Positions 1 through 9,019 of a stretch of 64,000 nucleotides of DNA are shown piece after piece. Location of the stretch: positions 1,320,661-1,384,660 of the forward strand of contig NZ_CP016474.1 of NCBI RefSeq assembly GCF_001693255.1, read 5' to 3'. This DNA comes from Picosynechococcus sp. PCC 7003. Lineage in GTDB: Bacteria > Cyanobacteriota > Cyanobacteriia > Cyanobacteriales > MRBY01. The notes under the pieces are model-generated. The model searched no databases. It was not told the DNA's origin and was given only the letters and a program-made list of their open reading frames with translations. The translations under genes were made by a program, and so were the position numbers. Position 1 is the stretch's first letter. Each line of letters opens with the position of its first letter.

Positions 1-984
1 GTGGGCCGCTCCATGTTAAATGTCATTTCCCATGCCCGCAATTTGGGCTACATGAAATGTTTAGATGAGCTGTTCATTCCCCTGCGGCAACTCAAAAGCA
101 TGAAGGATGAGGATGTCTTGATCCTGACAACGGGCTCCCAAGGTGAGACGTTATCGGCCATGACCCGGATCTCCCATGATGCCCATCGCCACATCAAAAT
201 TAAGGAAGGGGATACGGTGGTCTTTTCGGCCAACCCGATCCCTGGGAATACGATCGCCGTGGTAAATACCATTGATCGGCTAATGATGCGCGGCGCCAAA
301 GTCGTCTACGGCAAAGGGGAAGGGATTCACGTTTCTGGTCACGGCGCCCAAGATGATCACAAGTTGATGTTAGCTTTGACGAAGCCGAAGTTCTTTATTC
401 CCTTCCACGGGGAGCACCGGATGCTGGTGAAGCACGCCCAAACGGCTCAATCGATGGGTGTACCGGAGGAAAATATTGTGATTATCGACAATGGTGACAT
501 TGTTGAACTCACGGAAGATTCCATTGGTGTTACTGGCAAAGTGCCCTCAGGCATTGAATTAGTGGATCGTTCTGGCATTGTCCATGATTCGGTACTCCAG
601 GAACGGCAACAGTTGGCTGAGGAAGGGGTGATTACGGTGGCCGTGGCGATCGCCCAGGACGGTAATTTGATTGCACCGCCAGAAATTCATCTCCGGGGTG
701 TGGTCACCGCAGCAAACAATAAATTGCTCCACCAGTTAATCCAGCGGAATGTCGAAAATGTCCTAGAGGATCGCCTTGCAGAGTACAAAGAGCATGGCAA
801 ACGCAGCAATGAAGATATTGACTGGACTGACATCCGCCTAGAGATTGAAGCCTCCCTACAACGCCTCGCCCGTCGGGAATTGCAAGGGGAACCCCTTGTG
901 GTCTTTTTAATGCAGGTCAGTGAACAGACCGCCGTTAGAGCCCAACGCCGTCGTCGTCGCCCTACGGCATCCCTTGCTTCCTAA
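1..984 (+). CDS. rnj: Ribonuclease J, C-terminal part (5' end outside window)
   Basis: This is the distal part of a metallo-beta-lactamase/beta-CASP ribonuclease J, which degrades and processes RNA as an endo- and 5'-3' exonuclease. The 327 visible residues include the beta-CASP stretch TTGSQGE, the conserved HVSGHG motif (about residue 110) and HGEHRM (about 136), followed by the RNase J C-terminal domain. The reading frame is open to the first base, so the GTG there is probably internal; full-length family members exceed 550 residues, so the N-terminal zinc-binding HxHxDH part lies upstream. A basic RRRRRR tail ends the protein. An intrinsic terminator follows about 60 bp downstream. Confidence 0.93.
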   Translation: MGRSMLNVISHARNLGYMKCLDELFIPLRQLKSMKDEDVLILTTGSQGETLSAMTRISHDAHRHIKIKEGDTVVFSANPIPGNTIAVVNTIDRLMMRGAKVVYGKGEGIHVSGHGAQDDHKLMLALTKPKFFIPFHGEHRMLVKHAQTAQSMGVPEENIVIIDNGDIVELTEDSIGVTGKVPSGIELVDRSGIVHDSVLQERQQLAEEGVITVAVAIAQDGNLIAPPEIHLRGVVTAANNKLLHQLIQRNVENVLEDRLAEYKEHGKRSNEDIDWTDIRLEIEASLQRLARRELQGEPLVVFLMQVSEQTAVRAQRRRRRPTASLAS

Positions 985-1043
985 GTAAGAGTAAGAGGAT
1001 TTGGCATTTGCGCTAAGTCTCTTATGAGCATCTGAATATTACG

Positions 1044-1072
1044 AAAGGGAGCCATAATGACTCCCTTTTTTG
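1044..1072 (+). terminator. Intrinsic terminator of rnj
   Basis: An 8-bp perfect stem (AAAGGGAG at 1044-1051 with CTCCCTTT at 1061-1068) with a 9-nt loop runs into a T tract ending at 1071. It lies about 60 bp after the rnj stop codon on the same strand. Confidence 0.85.
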
Positions 1073-1127
1073 TTTACTGAAAGGATTTGAAAAAATCTGC
1101 TGGCCGATGGCCAAGTTCCCAGGGAAA

Positions 1128-1550
1128 TTAATTTTCGCTGTTTTGAGCTTGAGCCGGATCCACCCAGATAATGCGCCGTTGCTTGGGATCGACTTTAATG
1201 GTGTACTCCTGCATTAACTGATGACTCCCATAGGCATCAAAGTGGCGGTTAAATTCTTGTCGTAGTTTGGCGACCCGTTGTTCTGCCTCGGTGACTTCGC
1301 CCTTAAGAACGGACAATTGCTGCCGTTGGGAGAGTTGGGCCGGTAACAGTTGGGCAATGGAGACGATCGCCACCCCGCCGAGTAAACAGTTCACAGAAAT
1401 CTGCGCCGCTAATTCCCAACAGGCTAACCGATGGTGTTTTGTCGCCGCCGTCGATTGGCCAGAATTTTTTTGGCCTTTGTTATGGCGACGTTTCTGGAGG
1501 GGAACGGGGGTCTGTTTCTGGGGTGATTGTGGGGGAGAGAAGCCGTACAT
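1128..1550 (-). CDS. Conserved cyanobacterial membrane protein with coiled coil (Slr0552-like)
   Basis: Function unknown. The 140-residue protein has a basic, Pro/Gln-rich N-terminus (about 1-45), one hydrophobic segment (about 55-72, around VNCLLGGVAIVSIAQLL), a heptad-like stretch (about 78-105, SQRQQLSVLKGEVTEAEQRV) and a short C-terminal domain ending PAQAQNSEN. The basic N-terminus before a single membrane span and periplasmic coiled coil gives an FtsL-like topology, but I see no sequence proof of a division role. I chose the ATG at 1550 over a TTG 18 bp upstream. It converges with rnj; from memory, Synechocystis also pairs slr0551 (rnj) with slr0552. Confidence 0.75.
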   Translation of the reverse strand: MYGFSPPQSPQKQTPVPLQKRRHNKGQKNSGQSTAATKHHRLACWELAAQISVNCLLGGVAIVSIAQLLPAQLSQRQQLSVLKGEVTEAEQRVAKLRQEFNRHFDAYGSHQLMQEYTIKVDPKQRRIIWVDPAQAQNSEN

Positions 1551-1952
1551 GAACACTGGATCCAACAACTAAACAAACAAGAAATCGCGTAACCTGAAGT
1601 TATCGAAGCATTTTTCTTTGATTGAGAATGCTTGTAACAAGCCTTTTTAGAAAAAAACGATCGATAGTTTTGCCGATGTTTAAAGGCGTTTAAATAACAG
1701 TAGATGCGCTCAAAATGGATCAAGGCGATCGCCCAAATCATGGAGATTTAAATGCATTTAAGCTCGAAATTAGCAACAATTTTTGGAGAAACCTTGATCA
1801 AATTCTGGCCTTGATGCTAGCAGCATCTTAGCATTTACATTTTAAAAAATTAGGATCTCTTCAAAAAGCAGCCCGGATCCCCCAAAAACCAGGCAGATGT
1901 AATTTCTATTGATAAATAAAACAAATCACAGCCACACAAATTTTGTCAGATT
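1551..1952. other. AT-rich intergenic region between dnaB and the Slr0552-like gene
   Basis: About 400 bp with no convincing gene. It carries the upstream region of the minus-strand gene ending at 1550 and the 3' flank of dnaB. A small dyad, GCTTGTAACAAGC (1625-1637), is followed by CTTTTT on the plus strand. Overlapping open frames here are low-complexity shadows. Confidence 0.5.
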
Positions 1953-3329
1953 TTAATAGGTTTCTGCATAGGGGCTGGGACTCTGGGCCAGATTTAAAAA
2001 CTTCGTTAGCTCCGGCTGGAAAATCAGCTTGACCGTTCCTGTGGGGCCATTACGGTGCTTCGCAATAATCACCTCGGCAATATCTCGCTCCGGGGAATCC
2101 GGGTTGTAATAACTGTCGCGGTAGAGCATCAAAACCAGGTCGGCATCCTGCTCGATGGAACCTGATTCCCGCAGGTCAGACATCATCGGGCGTTTGCTGT
2201 TGCGGGCCTCAACGCCTCGACTTAACTGGGATAGGGCAAAAATAGGTACATCTAATTCCCGGGCAAGTCCTTTGAGCGATCGCGTAATTTTTGAGAGTTC
2301 TTGGACGCGATTATCGCCACCGCCCTCCATAAGTTGCAGGTAGTCAATGAGAATCAGCCCTAACTTTCCCCCCTGTTCTGCCTGGAGTTTCCGGGCCTGC
2401 GATCGCATCTGACTGACGGTAATGTTCGCCGTATCATCGATAAATAAAGGCACATCCGACAAAAATTCCACCGCCTTGATGAGGGGACGCATATCAACTT
2501 CATCGAGGCGTCCAGCCCGGAGACGATTACTTTCAATCTGCGCCTCCCCAGCCAAAAGACGCTGCACCAATTGCTCCTTAGACATTTCCAAACTAAAAAT
2601 CGCCACGGGGAGCCGTTCTTTTTTCGCAATATTGGTGGCCACGTTCAGCGAAAAACTGGTTTTCCCCATGGCGGGGCGTCCGGCAATAATCACAAGATCC
2701 GAACGCTGGAAGCCGTTGGTCATCGCGTCGAGATCATAGAAGCCACTCGAAAGCCCCGACAGCATCTCTTTTTCCTGCTGCTTGGTCTGGCGTTCTTCGA
2801 TATTGCTAAAGGCTTCGGCAATGGTTTCGGCAATGGCGGTTAGGCCATCCTGGGGACGGGTCTGGGTGAGGCGGAAGATTTTTTGCTCTGATTCATCCAG
2901 GACATCGGGTAAGGTTTTAACGGTGTCATAGCCGAGATCAATAATTTCATGGCCCCCGGCAATGAGCTGTCGCCGGACGTATTTATCCATGACCAGCTCC
3001 GCGTAGTGGTCAATATTCACAGCAGAGATGGTGCGATCAACCAATTGGGAAAGCTTGGGAATACCACCGACTTTTTCGAGACGCTCGTTGTCCTGGAGCC
3101 AAGTGCTCAGGGCTAATAAATCGGTCGGTTTGCCCTGATTGTGGAGTACCAATAAACCTTGATAAATATCCCGGTGGGCTTGGACATAAAAGGCATTGAT
3201 CACCAGGACATCCACCACCCGGCCCATGGCCTCTGGGTCCATTAAAATTCCCCCCAGAATAAATTCTTCGGCTTCGATGTTTTGAGGAGGGAGGGCGTTA
3301 CCGGGAAAAGCAGGAGTCGAATCGGCCAT
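1953..3329 (-). CDS. dnaB: Replicative DNA helicase DnaB
   Basis: Hexameric 5'-3' helicase that unwinds the chromosome at the replication fork. The 458-residue protein shows the N-terminal DnaB domain (about 15-120, starting PPQNIEAEEFILG), a linker, and the RecA-like C-terminal domain with Walker A GRPAMGKTS (about residue 218), the Walker B region LILIDYLQLM and the H4-type motif SQLSRGVE. Length is normal and no intein interrupts the P-loop domain, unlike the well-known Synechocystis DnaB. Start is the ATG at 3329. It is divergent from ruvA, with about 150 bp between the starts. Confidence 0.97.
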   Translation of the reverse strand: MADSTPAFPGNALPPQNIEAEEFILGGILMDPEAMGRVVDVLVINAFYVQAHRDIYQGLLVLHNQGKPTDLLALSTWLQDNERLEKVGGIPKLSQLVDRTISAVNIDHYAELVMDKYVRRQLIAGGHEIIDLGYDTVKTLPDVLDESEQKIFRLTQTRPQDGLTAIAETIAEAFSNIEERQTKQQEKEMLSGLSSGFYDLDAMTNGFQRSDLVIIAGRPAMGKTSFSLNVATNIAKKERLPVAIFSLEMSKEQLVQRLLAGEAQIESNRLRAGRLDEVDMRPLIKAVEFLSDVPLFIDDTANITVSQMRSQARKLQAEQGGKLGLILIDYLQLMEGGGDNRVQELSKITRSLKGLARELDVPIFALSQLSRGVEARNSKRPMMSDLRESGSIEQDADLVLMLYRDSYYNPDSPERDIAEVIIAKHRNGPTGTVKLIFQPELTKFLNLAQSPSPYAETY

Positions 3330-3481
3330 GGTGGGGGAGGTAGTGGGGCGTAAGGAAACGCTTTCTTGATACTTAATAGTCTAAACGTACTGATTGAAAA
3401 TGGAAATAGCGATCGCCACCGGGACTTGCTGGAATGCCAGGGGCAATGGGAAGATCGCAGGCATTAGGCAGAGGGGATTTC

Positions 3482-4111
3482 ATGTTTAGTTATCTTAAGG
3501 GAGAGGCGATCGCCATCCACCGGAATTTGCAGGGGCGTTCTTTTCTCATTCTTGAAGTGAGGGACATTGGCTATGAGATCCAAGTGCCAGGACGCCTCGC
3601 CCAGGAACTAGAAGCGGCAATCGGTCAGCCTCAACATATTTTCGTCCACAGCCAACAGCGGGAAGACGGCACCTATCTCTACGGTTTTGCCAGCGGTGCC
3701 GCCCGGGATTTATTTCGGCAGCTGATCAGTGTCAGTGGCATTGGTGCCCAGGGGGCGATCGCCCTCCTCGATACCCTAACCTTACCGGAACTGGTGCAGG
3801 CCATTGTCACCGCCGACCATCGCCAGTTAGCAAAAGCGCCCGGCATTGGCAAAAAAACCGCAGAACGACTCGCCCTCGAACTCCGTAGCAAACTCAGCCA
3901 ATGGCGAGATCAATTTTCGCTCCCTGACACAACCAGTCAGCCTAATGCTGCCGTTCACGAGGACTTGGACTTAACCTTGCTGGCCTTGGGATATCAAGAA
4001 ACCGAAATCCGTGGGGCGATCGCCACCCTGAGCCAAGACCCACTGCTGCTGCAAAATACCAATGCCGACGAATGGATCCGACGGGCGATTACCCTCTTGA
4101 GCCAGGCATAA
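3482..4111 (+). CDS. ruvA: Holliday junction branch migration protein RuvA
   Basis: RuvA binds four-way DNA junctions and loads the RuvB motor during recombinational repair. The 209-residue product starts MFSYLKGEAIAI, matching the family's usual M(I/F)xYLxG start, so I placed the start at ATG 3482 rather than an in-frame codon 48 bp upstream. Domain I (OB fold) covers about 1-65; the helix-hairpin-helix region includes ISVSGIGAQGAIALL and KAPGIGKKTAERLALEL (about 70-140); a flexible linker and the C-terminal RuvB-binding three-helix domain (about 160-209) follow. ruvB and ruvC are not adjacent, as is common in cyanobacteria. Confidence 0.95.
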   Translation: MFSYLKGEAIAIHRNLQGRSFLILEVRDIGYEIQVPGRLAQELEAAIGQPQHIFVHSQQREDGTYLYGFASGAARDLFRQLISVSGIGAQGAIALLDTLTLPELVQAIVTADHRQLAKAPGIGKKTAERLALELRSKLSQWRDQFSLPDTTSQPNAAVHEDLDLTLLALGYQETEIRGAIATLSQDPLLLQNTNADEWIRRAITLLSQA

Positions 4112-4172
4112 CAAGACAAAAACCCCCTGCAACGAGGAGGCCCAGGTTCACCTGTTCGATTGAGAAAAAACG

Positions 4173-4874
4173 CTACTGAATTTCCCGGACACGGGGTTGT
4201 CCGTCGATAATTTCACCGACCAAAATCACATCCGCAACCCCGACAAACAAGCCATTTTCCAAGACGCCAGGAATATTATTAATCTTTTGTTCTAATGTTG
4301 CCGGGTCGTCGATACCAGTAAATTTGAGATCCACAACTAAATTTCCCTCATCGGTGACGACGGGGCCAGCCTTTTTGACTCCCATCCGGAGTTCTGGCTT
4401 ACCTCCCAACGCTTCTAGTTGACGCATCACCGGCGTAATCGCCATGGGAATGACTTCCACGGGCAATAAAAAGGTCGAACCCAAGCGATCAACCAGTTTG
4501 CCGCTATCGACCACGACGACAAATTTGTTGGCGAGGGCATCCACCACTTTCTCCCGGGTGTGGGCCGCGCCGCCCCCTTTAATTAAATTTTTCTGGGGAT
4601 CGACCTCATCGGCCCCATCAATGGCCACATCGATATGATCGACGGCATCCAAACTGGTGAGGGGAATTTTGTACTGTTTTGCGAGAACTTCCGCCTGGAA
4701 CGAAGTGGGAATGCCCACAATATTCTCCAGTTCACCTGCGGCTAAACGCTCACCAATGTATTGAATCGCATAGGCAGTTGTTGACCCAGTCCCTAGACCG
4801 ACCACTGAGTTGGACTGGACTAGGGCCGCGGCGGCTTTCCCTACTTCCTGTTTCATGACCGTGACGGCATCCAT
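4173..4874 (-). CDS. rpiA: Ribose-5-phosphate isomerase A
   Basis: Interconverts ribose-5-phosphate and ribulose-5-phosphate in the Calvin cycle and oxidative pentose phosphate pathway, in the cytosol. The 233-residue protein has the RpiA signatures: GLGTGSTT (about 26-33), the active-site loop DGADEVD followed by [13 protein letters not shown] (about 85-105), and [16 protein letters not shown]. Length matches the family. Start is ATG 4874; an internal ATG six codons later is possible. It converges with ruvA and lies about 120 bp downstream of the RRM protein gene on the same strand. Confidence 0.96.
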   Translation of the reverse strand: MDAVTVMKQEVGKAAAALVQSNSVVGLGTGSTTAYAIQYIGERLAAGELENIVGIPTSFQAEVLAKQYKIPLTSLDAVDHIDVAIDGADEVDPQKNLIKGGGAAHTREKVVDALANKFVVVVDSGKLVDRLGSTFLLPVEVIPMAITPVMRQLEALGGKPELRMGVKKAGPVVTDEGNLVVDLKFTGIDDPATLEQKINNIPGVLENGLFVGVADVILVGEIIDGQPRVREIQ

Positions 4875-4991
4875 TGTGTATCCCTCCGAGAAAAAAGTTT
4901 GAATAAAAAAATCAATGATGAAAAAATTTTTGGCGCAAACAAAACAAATCCTGCCACACGATCTGCAGCAGGAAAGTCAATGGCCCAAGGC

Positions 4992-5435
4992 CTAAACGTT
5001 AGCGGTTTGCTGTTGGAGCATGTCTTTGAGCTTTTCGAGTTCGCTGGCCCAGCGGGGATCGGGTTGAGCTGAGCTGGCATCGCCATAGCTCGATTGTTTT
5101 TTGCTGCTGCCACTGCCACCACTGCGCTTGCGCTTGCTGCCGCCTTTGGCGCTGCTGGCTTCGGCGGGCTTGTCGTCGCCTTTGGTGCGGGGGAGAGCCT
5201 TCTCAATTTTGAGGGGGCTGTCCATGAAGGATTGGCCATTGTACTTTTCGATGAAAGCATCGGCTTCTTCATCGGTGGGCACGGTAACAAAGGCGAAACC
5301 ACGACATTTGCCTGTTTTCCGGTCTTTGATCACTTTGGTAGTTGCGCTTTCACCTGCTTCAACAAAGAAATCAATCAGGGCTTGCTTTTCGACGACGTCT
5401 TTGGGCAAATTGCCGACATACAAACGTACGGACAT
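4992..5435 (-). CDS. RRM-type RNA-binding protein (cyanobacterial Rbp family)
   Basis: Single RNA-recognition-motif protein of the cyanobacterial Rbp family, whose members bind mRNA and are often cold-responsive or involved in thylakoid mRNA localisation. Residues 2-78 form the RRM, with RNP2 (LYVGNLP, 5-11) and RNP1 (CRGFAFVTV, about 44-52). The C-terminal tail is Lys/Ser/Gly-rich and ends in a short helix, ELEKLKDMLQQQ, rather than the pure Gly-rich tail of RbpA types. A strong Shine-Dalgarno sequence AGGAGG lies 5-10 bp upstream of ATG 5435. Which paralogue it corresponds to cannot be decided here. Confidence 0.9.
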   Translation of the reverse strand: MSVRLYVGNLPKDVVEKQALIDFFVEAGESATTKVIKDRKTGKCRGFAFVTVPTDEEADAFIEKYNGQSFMDSPLKIEKALPRTKGDDKPAEASSAKGGSKRKRSGGSGSSKKQSSYGDASSAQPDPRWASELEKLKDMLQQQTANV

Positions 5436-6029
5436 AGGGAACCTCCTAGATGTTGGTTGGGTTAGATGAAAAACTGGCTGGGGGACAAACTCGTCCAGGG
5501 ATCAAGTGCTGATAATGTGGCGATCGCCTTTGACCTTGAATACAAAAAAATTTAGCTGTAAAAAGACTGATCATCCAGTATTGTTGTGCCCTAGGGTCTT
5601 CAGTGAAAACTGATCGGTTTGTCTGTCACAGGAGCAGTGGTGGCATACTTCACATCGTGCGGTTGCTCTGGAATTTTTACTTTACCGTGAACGTTACAGA
5701 ATGTATAGCACCATCGAGTGACCAATTATCGGGTAAATGGTGCGGAAAGACAAGTCATTTAACGTTTTTTTTCGTTTTCCCAAGGGAATTTATGCTATGG
5801 CGATCGCCTGGAAAATTCTGGCTGTCCTGGTTTTGCTAAGTGATTATCTATCGTAGACCTTAGGCGAAAAAATTTCCTCCGGTAGTAACAAGGGTGACGG
5901 CACCACACAACGGAATGTGAAAGATCGATCAGAAAAGTCGGTAGGATTTGCTAGAGTGGATCACCGATTTTCCAAAACATCTATGGAAAACGAATTGTGT
6001 TTTAAGTTCGGGAGAGTGAGGCAGGTTCC
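5436..6029. other. Divergent regulatory region between the RRM gene and lysC
   Basis: About 590 bp between two diverging genes, so it should hold both promoters. The 160 bp next to the RRM gene would be an unusually long 5' leader if transcription starts far upstream, as in cold-shock mRNAs, but no start site can be read. A 78-codon open frame at 5603-5839 looks non-coding. I see no lysine riboswitch architecture in front of lysC. Confidence 0.45.
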
Positions 6030-7844
6030 ATGGCAATGATCGTTCAAAAATATGGCGGTACCTCCGTCGGCTCCGTAGAAAGAATCCAAGCGGTGGCTAA
6101 ACGGGTACAGCAACGGGCCCAGGCGGGCAATCAAATTGTCGTGGTGGTCTCTGCCATGGGAAAAACTACCGATGGCTTGGTGAAATTAGCCCACGAAATT
6201 AGTGCGAATCCCAACCGACGGGAAATGGATATGCTCCTTTCTACGGGGGAACAGGTCTCTATTTCTCTGCTCAGTATGGCGCTCCAGGAACTGGGACAAC
6301 CGGCGATTTCCCTCACCGGTGCCCAAGTGGGAATTGTTACCGAAGCGGAACACAGCCGCGCCCGCATCCTCGAAATTAAAACCGACCGTCTCCAACGGCA
6401 CCTGCAAAGGGGAGAGGTGATCGTTGTGGCGGGATTCCAGGGGATTTCCAAAACTGAAGATCTAGAAATTACCACCCTCGGTCGGGGCGGATCCGATACC
6501 TCTGCGGTGGCGATCGCCGCCGCCCTCAAGGCCTCCTGTTGTGAAATCTATACCGACGTGCCAGGCATTTTAACCACTGACCCGCGCATTGTCCCCGAAG
6601 CCCAACTGATGGCGGAAGTCACATCGGATGAAATGCTAGAACTCGCCAGTTTAGGGGCAAAGGTACTCCATCCCCGTGCCGTTGAAATTGCGAAAAATTA
6701 TGGGGTGCCCTTAGTGGTACGTTCCAGTTGGACTGACGATCCAGGGACTTGGGTAACGTCTGCGCCGGTGAGCGATCGCCCCTTGATTAACCTCGAAATT
6801 GCCAAGGCCGTCGATGCGGTGGAGTTTGATACCGACCAGGCCCGCATTGCGATGCTGCATATCCCCGATCGCCCCGGCGTCGCCGCCAAATTATTTGGGG
6901 AAATCGCTACCCATAATGTCGATGTGGACTTAATTATCCAGTCGATCCATGATGGCAACAGTAATGATATTGCTTTTACCGTCACCGAAAATGCCGCGAC
7001 CCAAGCCCAGGCGATCGCCGAAGCCATTGCTCCCACCCTCTGCGCGGGCACAGACCAAGATTTAAGTAACGTAGCGGTGATGAGCGCCAATGACGTTGCC
7101 AAAATTACCATCTCTGGGGCTGGAATGATTGGCCGCCCCGGGATTGCCGCCACTATGTTCCAAAGTCTGGCCGATGCGGGCATTAATATCGAGATGATTT
7201 CCACCTCGGAAGTGAAGGTGAGCTGCGTCATCCAACAGACCGATTGTGACCGGGCGATCGCCACCCTCTGCGACGTCTTTGACATTGCCTCTTCCCCGAT
7301 GAATGCGGCCCCTGCTTCCTTAAATCCTGAAGATCATCCCCCTGTCCGGGGTGTCGCCCTTGACCTCAAACAAGCCCAACTCGCCATTCGTCATGTCCCG
7401 GATAGCCCCGGCATGGCTGCCCAGATTTTTTCGCTGCTGGCCCACCAAAACATCAGCGTCGATATGATTATCCAGTCCCAACGCTGCCGTGTGCTCAATG
7501 GCCTAAAGACCCGTGACATTGCCTTTACCGTTGCCCAGGGGGATGCTGAAGCGGCCCGCCTCGCCCTCTCTGGCATGGCAGAACAGCTAAACTTTGGCGA
7601 AATCGAAGTCGATCCGGCGATCGCCAAAGTCAGTATTGTCGGTTCTGGGATGATTGGGGCACCAGGAGTTGCGGCCCGCTTCTTCCAGGCTCTGGCCACG
7701 GCAAAAATCAATATTCAGATGATCACCACCTCTGAAATCAAAATTAGCTGCGTTGTCCCCGAAACCCAAGGCCAAGCCGCCCTCAAACTCGTCCATGAAG
7801 CCTTTGCCCTCGGTGGTGAAGCAAAGGTCGAGGTGCCAGCCTAA
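6030..7844 (+). CDS. lysC: Aspartate kinase with four C-terminal ACT domains
   Basis: Phosphorylates aspartate, the first step toward lysine, threonine, methionine and diaminopimelate. The 604-residue protein has the kinase domain (about 1-245; KYGGTSVGS at 7-15, [23 protein letters not shown] split over about 135-157) followed by two tandem ACT pairs (about 270-420 and 445-600). Most bacterial enzymes have one pair; the doubled set is typical of cyanobacteria and implies allosteric feedback, probably by lysine and threonine. Repeated ACT signatures [27 protein letters not shown] and PGVAARFFQ show the duplication directly. Start ATG 6030 is preceded by GAGGCAGG. Its stop overlaps that of a small reverse-strand ORF. 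Confidence 0.96.
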   Translation: MAMIVQKYGGTSVGSVERIQAVAKRVQQRAQAGNQIVVVVSAMGKTTDGLVKLAHEISANPNRREMDMLLSTGEQVSISLLSMALQELGQPAISLTGAQVGIVTEAEHSRARILEIKTDRLQRHLQRGEVIVVAGFQGISKTEDLEITTLGRGGSDTSAVAIAAALKASCCEIYTDVPGILTTDPRIVPEAQLMAEVTSDEMLELASLGAKVLHPRAVEIAKNYGVPLVVRSSWTDDPGTWVTSAPVSDRPLINLEIAKAVDAVEFDTDQARIAMLHIPDRPGVAAKLFGEIATHNVDVDLIIQSIHDGNSNDIAFTVTENAATQAQAIAEAIAPTLCAGTDQDLSNVAVMSANDVAKITISGAGMIGRPGIAATMFQSLADAGINIEMISTSEVKVSCVIQQTDCDRAIATLCDVFDIASSPMNAAPASLNPEDHPPVRGVALDLKQAQLAIRHVPDSPGMAAQIFSLLAHQNISVDMIIQSQRCRVLNGLKTRDIAFTVAQGDAEAARLALSGMAEQLNFGEIEVDPAIAKVSIVGSGMIGAPGVAARFFQALATAKINIQMITTSEIKISCVVPETQGQAALKLVHEAFALGGEAKVEVPA

Positions 7845-7918
7845 TCGTTTCCCAAACCCAGGATTAGCCCGCCTATAAGAATTAGGAGCAAAATCCCCAG
7901 GATCATTAACACGCCCAT
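7841..7918 (-). CDS. Candidate 25-residue single-span membrane peptide
   Basis: A 26-codon frame encodes a peptide that is almost entirely hydrophobic: it begins [17 protein letters not shown] and ends LGLGND. A Shine-Dalgarno-like AGGGAA sits 9-10 bp upstream of the ATG at 7918. Its stop overlaps the lysC stop in the tetranucleotide CTAA (7841-7844). It resembles in size the tiny thylakoid subunits (Pet and Psb small proteins), but I do not recognise it as any of them. No function is assigned. Confidence 0.45.
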   Translation of the reverse strand: MGVLMILGILLLILIGGLILGLGND

Positions 7919-7949
7919 ACGAATTCCCTAAAAATACGATCTGCATTCA

Positions 7950-7978
7950 AACCCAGCCTAGCCCGGTTGGGTTTCTTT
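7950..7978 (+). terminator. Intrinsic terminator downstream of lysC
   Basis: Stem AACCCAGCC (7950-7958) pairs with GGTTGGGTT (7965-7973) with one mismatch, followed by TCTTTGT. It lies about 105 bp after the lysC stop and would leave the small opposing ORF inside the lysC transcript as antisense. Confidence 0.65.
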
Positions 7979-8019
7979 GTGACGAAAATGACTCGATTTT
8001 CAAAAATCCCTCGCAAACG

Positions 8020-8045
8020 AAAAAGAGCCCACCGGAGTGAACTCT
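8020..8045 (-). terminator. Terminator of tRNA-Phe
   Basis: On the minus strand AGAG-TT-CAC, loop TCCG, GTG-GG-CTCT forms an interrupted stem that runs into five T residues (the A run at 8020-8024). It ends about 11 nt after the tRNA 3' end. Confidence 0.65.
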
Positions 8046-8055
8046 CTTTATGCAG

Positions 8056-8128
<73 letters not shown>

Positions 8129-8226
8129 GTTTTGCGCACAAGTTCTAATTTAGCAAAGCAATTTTAAATTGGCAACCCCTAGGCCCAGATTTTTCTAAAA
8201 AAAAGTTTTTTACAGCGGTTTTTCCC

Positions 8227-8820
8227 TCATTCTTCGATGGCAATGCGCCCCTGACGCCCCAAACGGAACAATAGAAACGTCAGCAAATACACGACATAAA
8301 TCACCAGGCCGACAATTCCTAAAAAGCCGAGAAAACCGGGGGCTGAGTTGGCATGCAAAATTTGTTGGTAACGACTGGGTGCTTCTAGCCACACTTGGCA
8401 ATAGGCCCCTTGGCGCATTGCTGCCGAGAAAGCACAGCCCACAAACGGTAAATTGGCGATCGCCCCAAGCGCACAGTAGACCGTTACCGCCCAACGCCAA
8501 GCTGTGAACGCGAGTTTCAGACGACTGCCCGGTTGATCGCGAATTTCTTCATTGAGATCAATCCAAAACCACAACCCAATGGGGATCAAAATCCGTGACA
8601 ACAGCCCCGTCAGGTAACCCACCGACCAACTCGGAATCAACAAATAGACTGTCACCATTAACAAACTGGCTACTTTCCAGTAAATGCCCAGGAGCCGCTG
8701 CATCGATTCCACCTTCGCGACGAAACTCCAGATCAACAGTGCAATCGGCACCATCACCGTAAAAATCACGGCCAAACGGTAGTCCATCCAGGCCAATTGC
8801 TGTAGTAACGTTTCATCCAT
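8227..8820 (-). CDS. DUF3177 family membrane protein
   Basis: A conserved protein of cyanobacteria and plastid lineages with no known function. The 197 residues contain about four hydrophobic spans: about 13-33, 48-70, 72-90 and a C-terminal one at about 160-183 (GFLGFLGIVGLVIYVVYLL). The loop between spans 3 and 4 carries three cysteines (CALGA, GCAFSA, YCQVW). The family assignment comes from overall sequence recognition, not from a catalytic motif. It lies downstream of cp12 on the same strand, separated by about 200 bp that includes a strong hairpin. Confidence 0.75.
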   Translation of the reverse strand: MDETLLQQLAWMDYRLAVIFTVMVPIALLIWSFVAKVESMQRLLGIYWKVASLLMVTVYLLIPSWSVGYLTGLLSRILIPIGLWFWIDLNEEIRDQPGSRLKLAFTAWRWAVTVYCALGAIANLPFVGCAFSAAMRQGAYCQVWLEAPSRYQQILHANSAPGFLGFLGIVGLVIYVVYLLTFLLFRLGRQGRIAIEE

Positions 8821-8854
8821 GGTTTATACGCGGTTTGAGACAAATTAAGATTGA

Positions 8855-8872
8855 TTTTCCACAGTATACACA
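8855..8872 (-). promoter_or_regulatory. Two abutting DnaA-box-like 9-mers
   Basis: TTTTCCACA (8855-8863) is the DnaA box form reported for cyanobacterial origins, and the next nine bases, GTATACACA (8864-8872), match TTWTNCACA at eight of nine positions. They lie about 720 bp upstream of dnaN; in Synechococcus elongatus oriC is next to dnaN. Two boxes alone do not define an origin. Confidence 0.35.
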
Positions 8873-8875
8873 AGT

Positions 8876-8912
8876 CAAAGCAGTGGCACTACGGAGAGAA
8901 ACCACTGCTTTG
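8876..8912. terminator. Strong 11-bp hairpin between cp12 and the DUF3177 gene
   Basis: CAAAGCAGTGG (8876-8886) pairs perfectly with CCACTGCTTTG (8902-8912) around a 15-nt loop. There is no T run on either side, so it may be a transcript-end stabiliser or attenuator for cp12 (minus strand) rather than a classic terminator. Confidence 0.5.
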
Positions 8913-9019
8913 GGGGATTGGCATTTAGCACATTTTTTGACCTTACCGGAGCCAAGATCAATGGCTAAAAGCAGATCAACTCATTTTTTGAACGGAAATG
9001 GCCGCGATCGCCGACAGAA

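Noticed and set aside
1953-3329. Intein in dnaB, as in Synechocystis
   Set aside because: The product is 458 residues with an unbroken P-loop domain and no splicing motifs.
5603-5839. 78-codon plus-strand frame between the RRM gene and lysC
   Set aside because: Amino acid make-up is untypical, there is no ribosome site, and it overlaps the expected promoter region.
5436-6029. Lysine riboswitch in front of lysC
   Set aside because: No set of paired helices of the lysine-riboswitch type could be traced, and lysine riboswitches are not usual in cyanobacteria.
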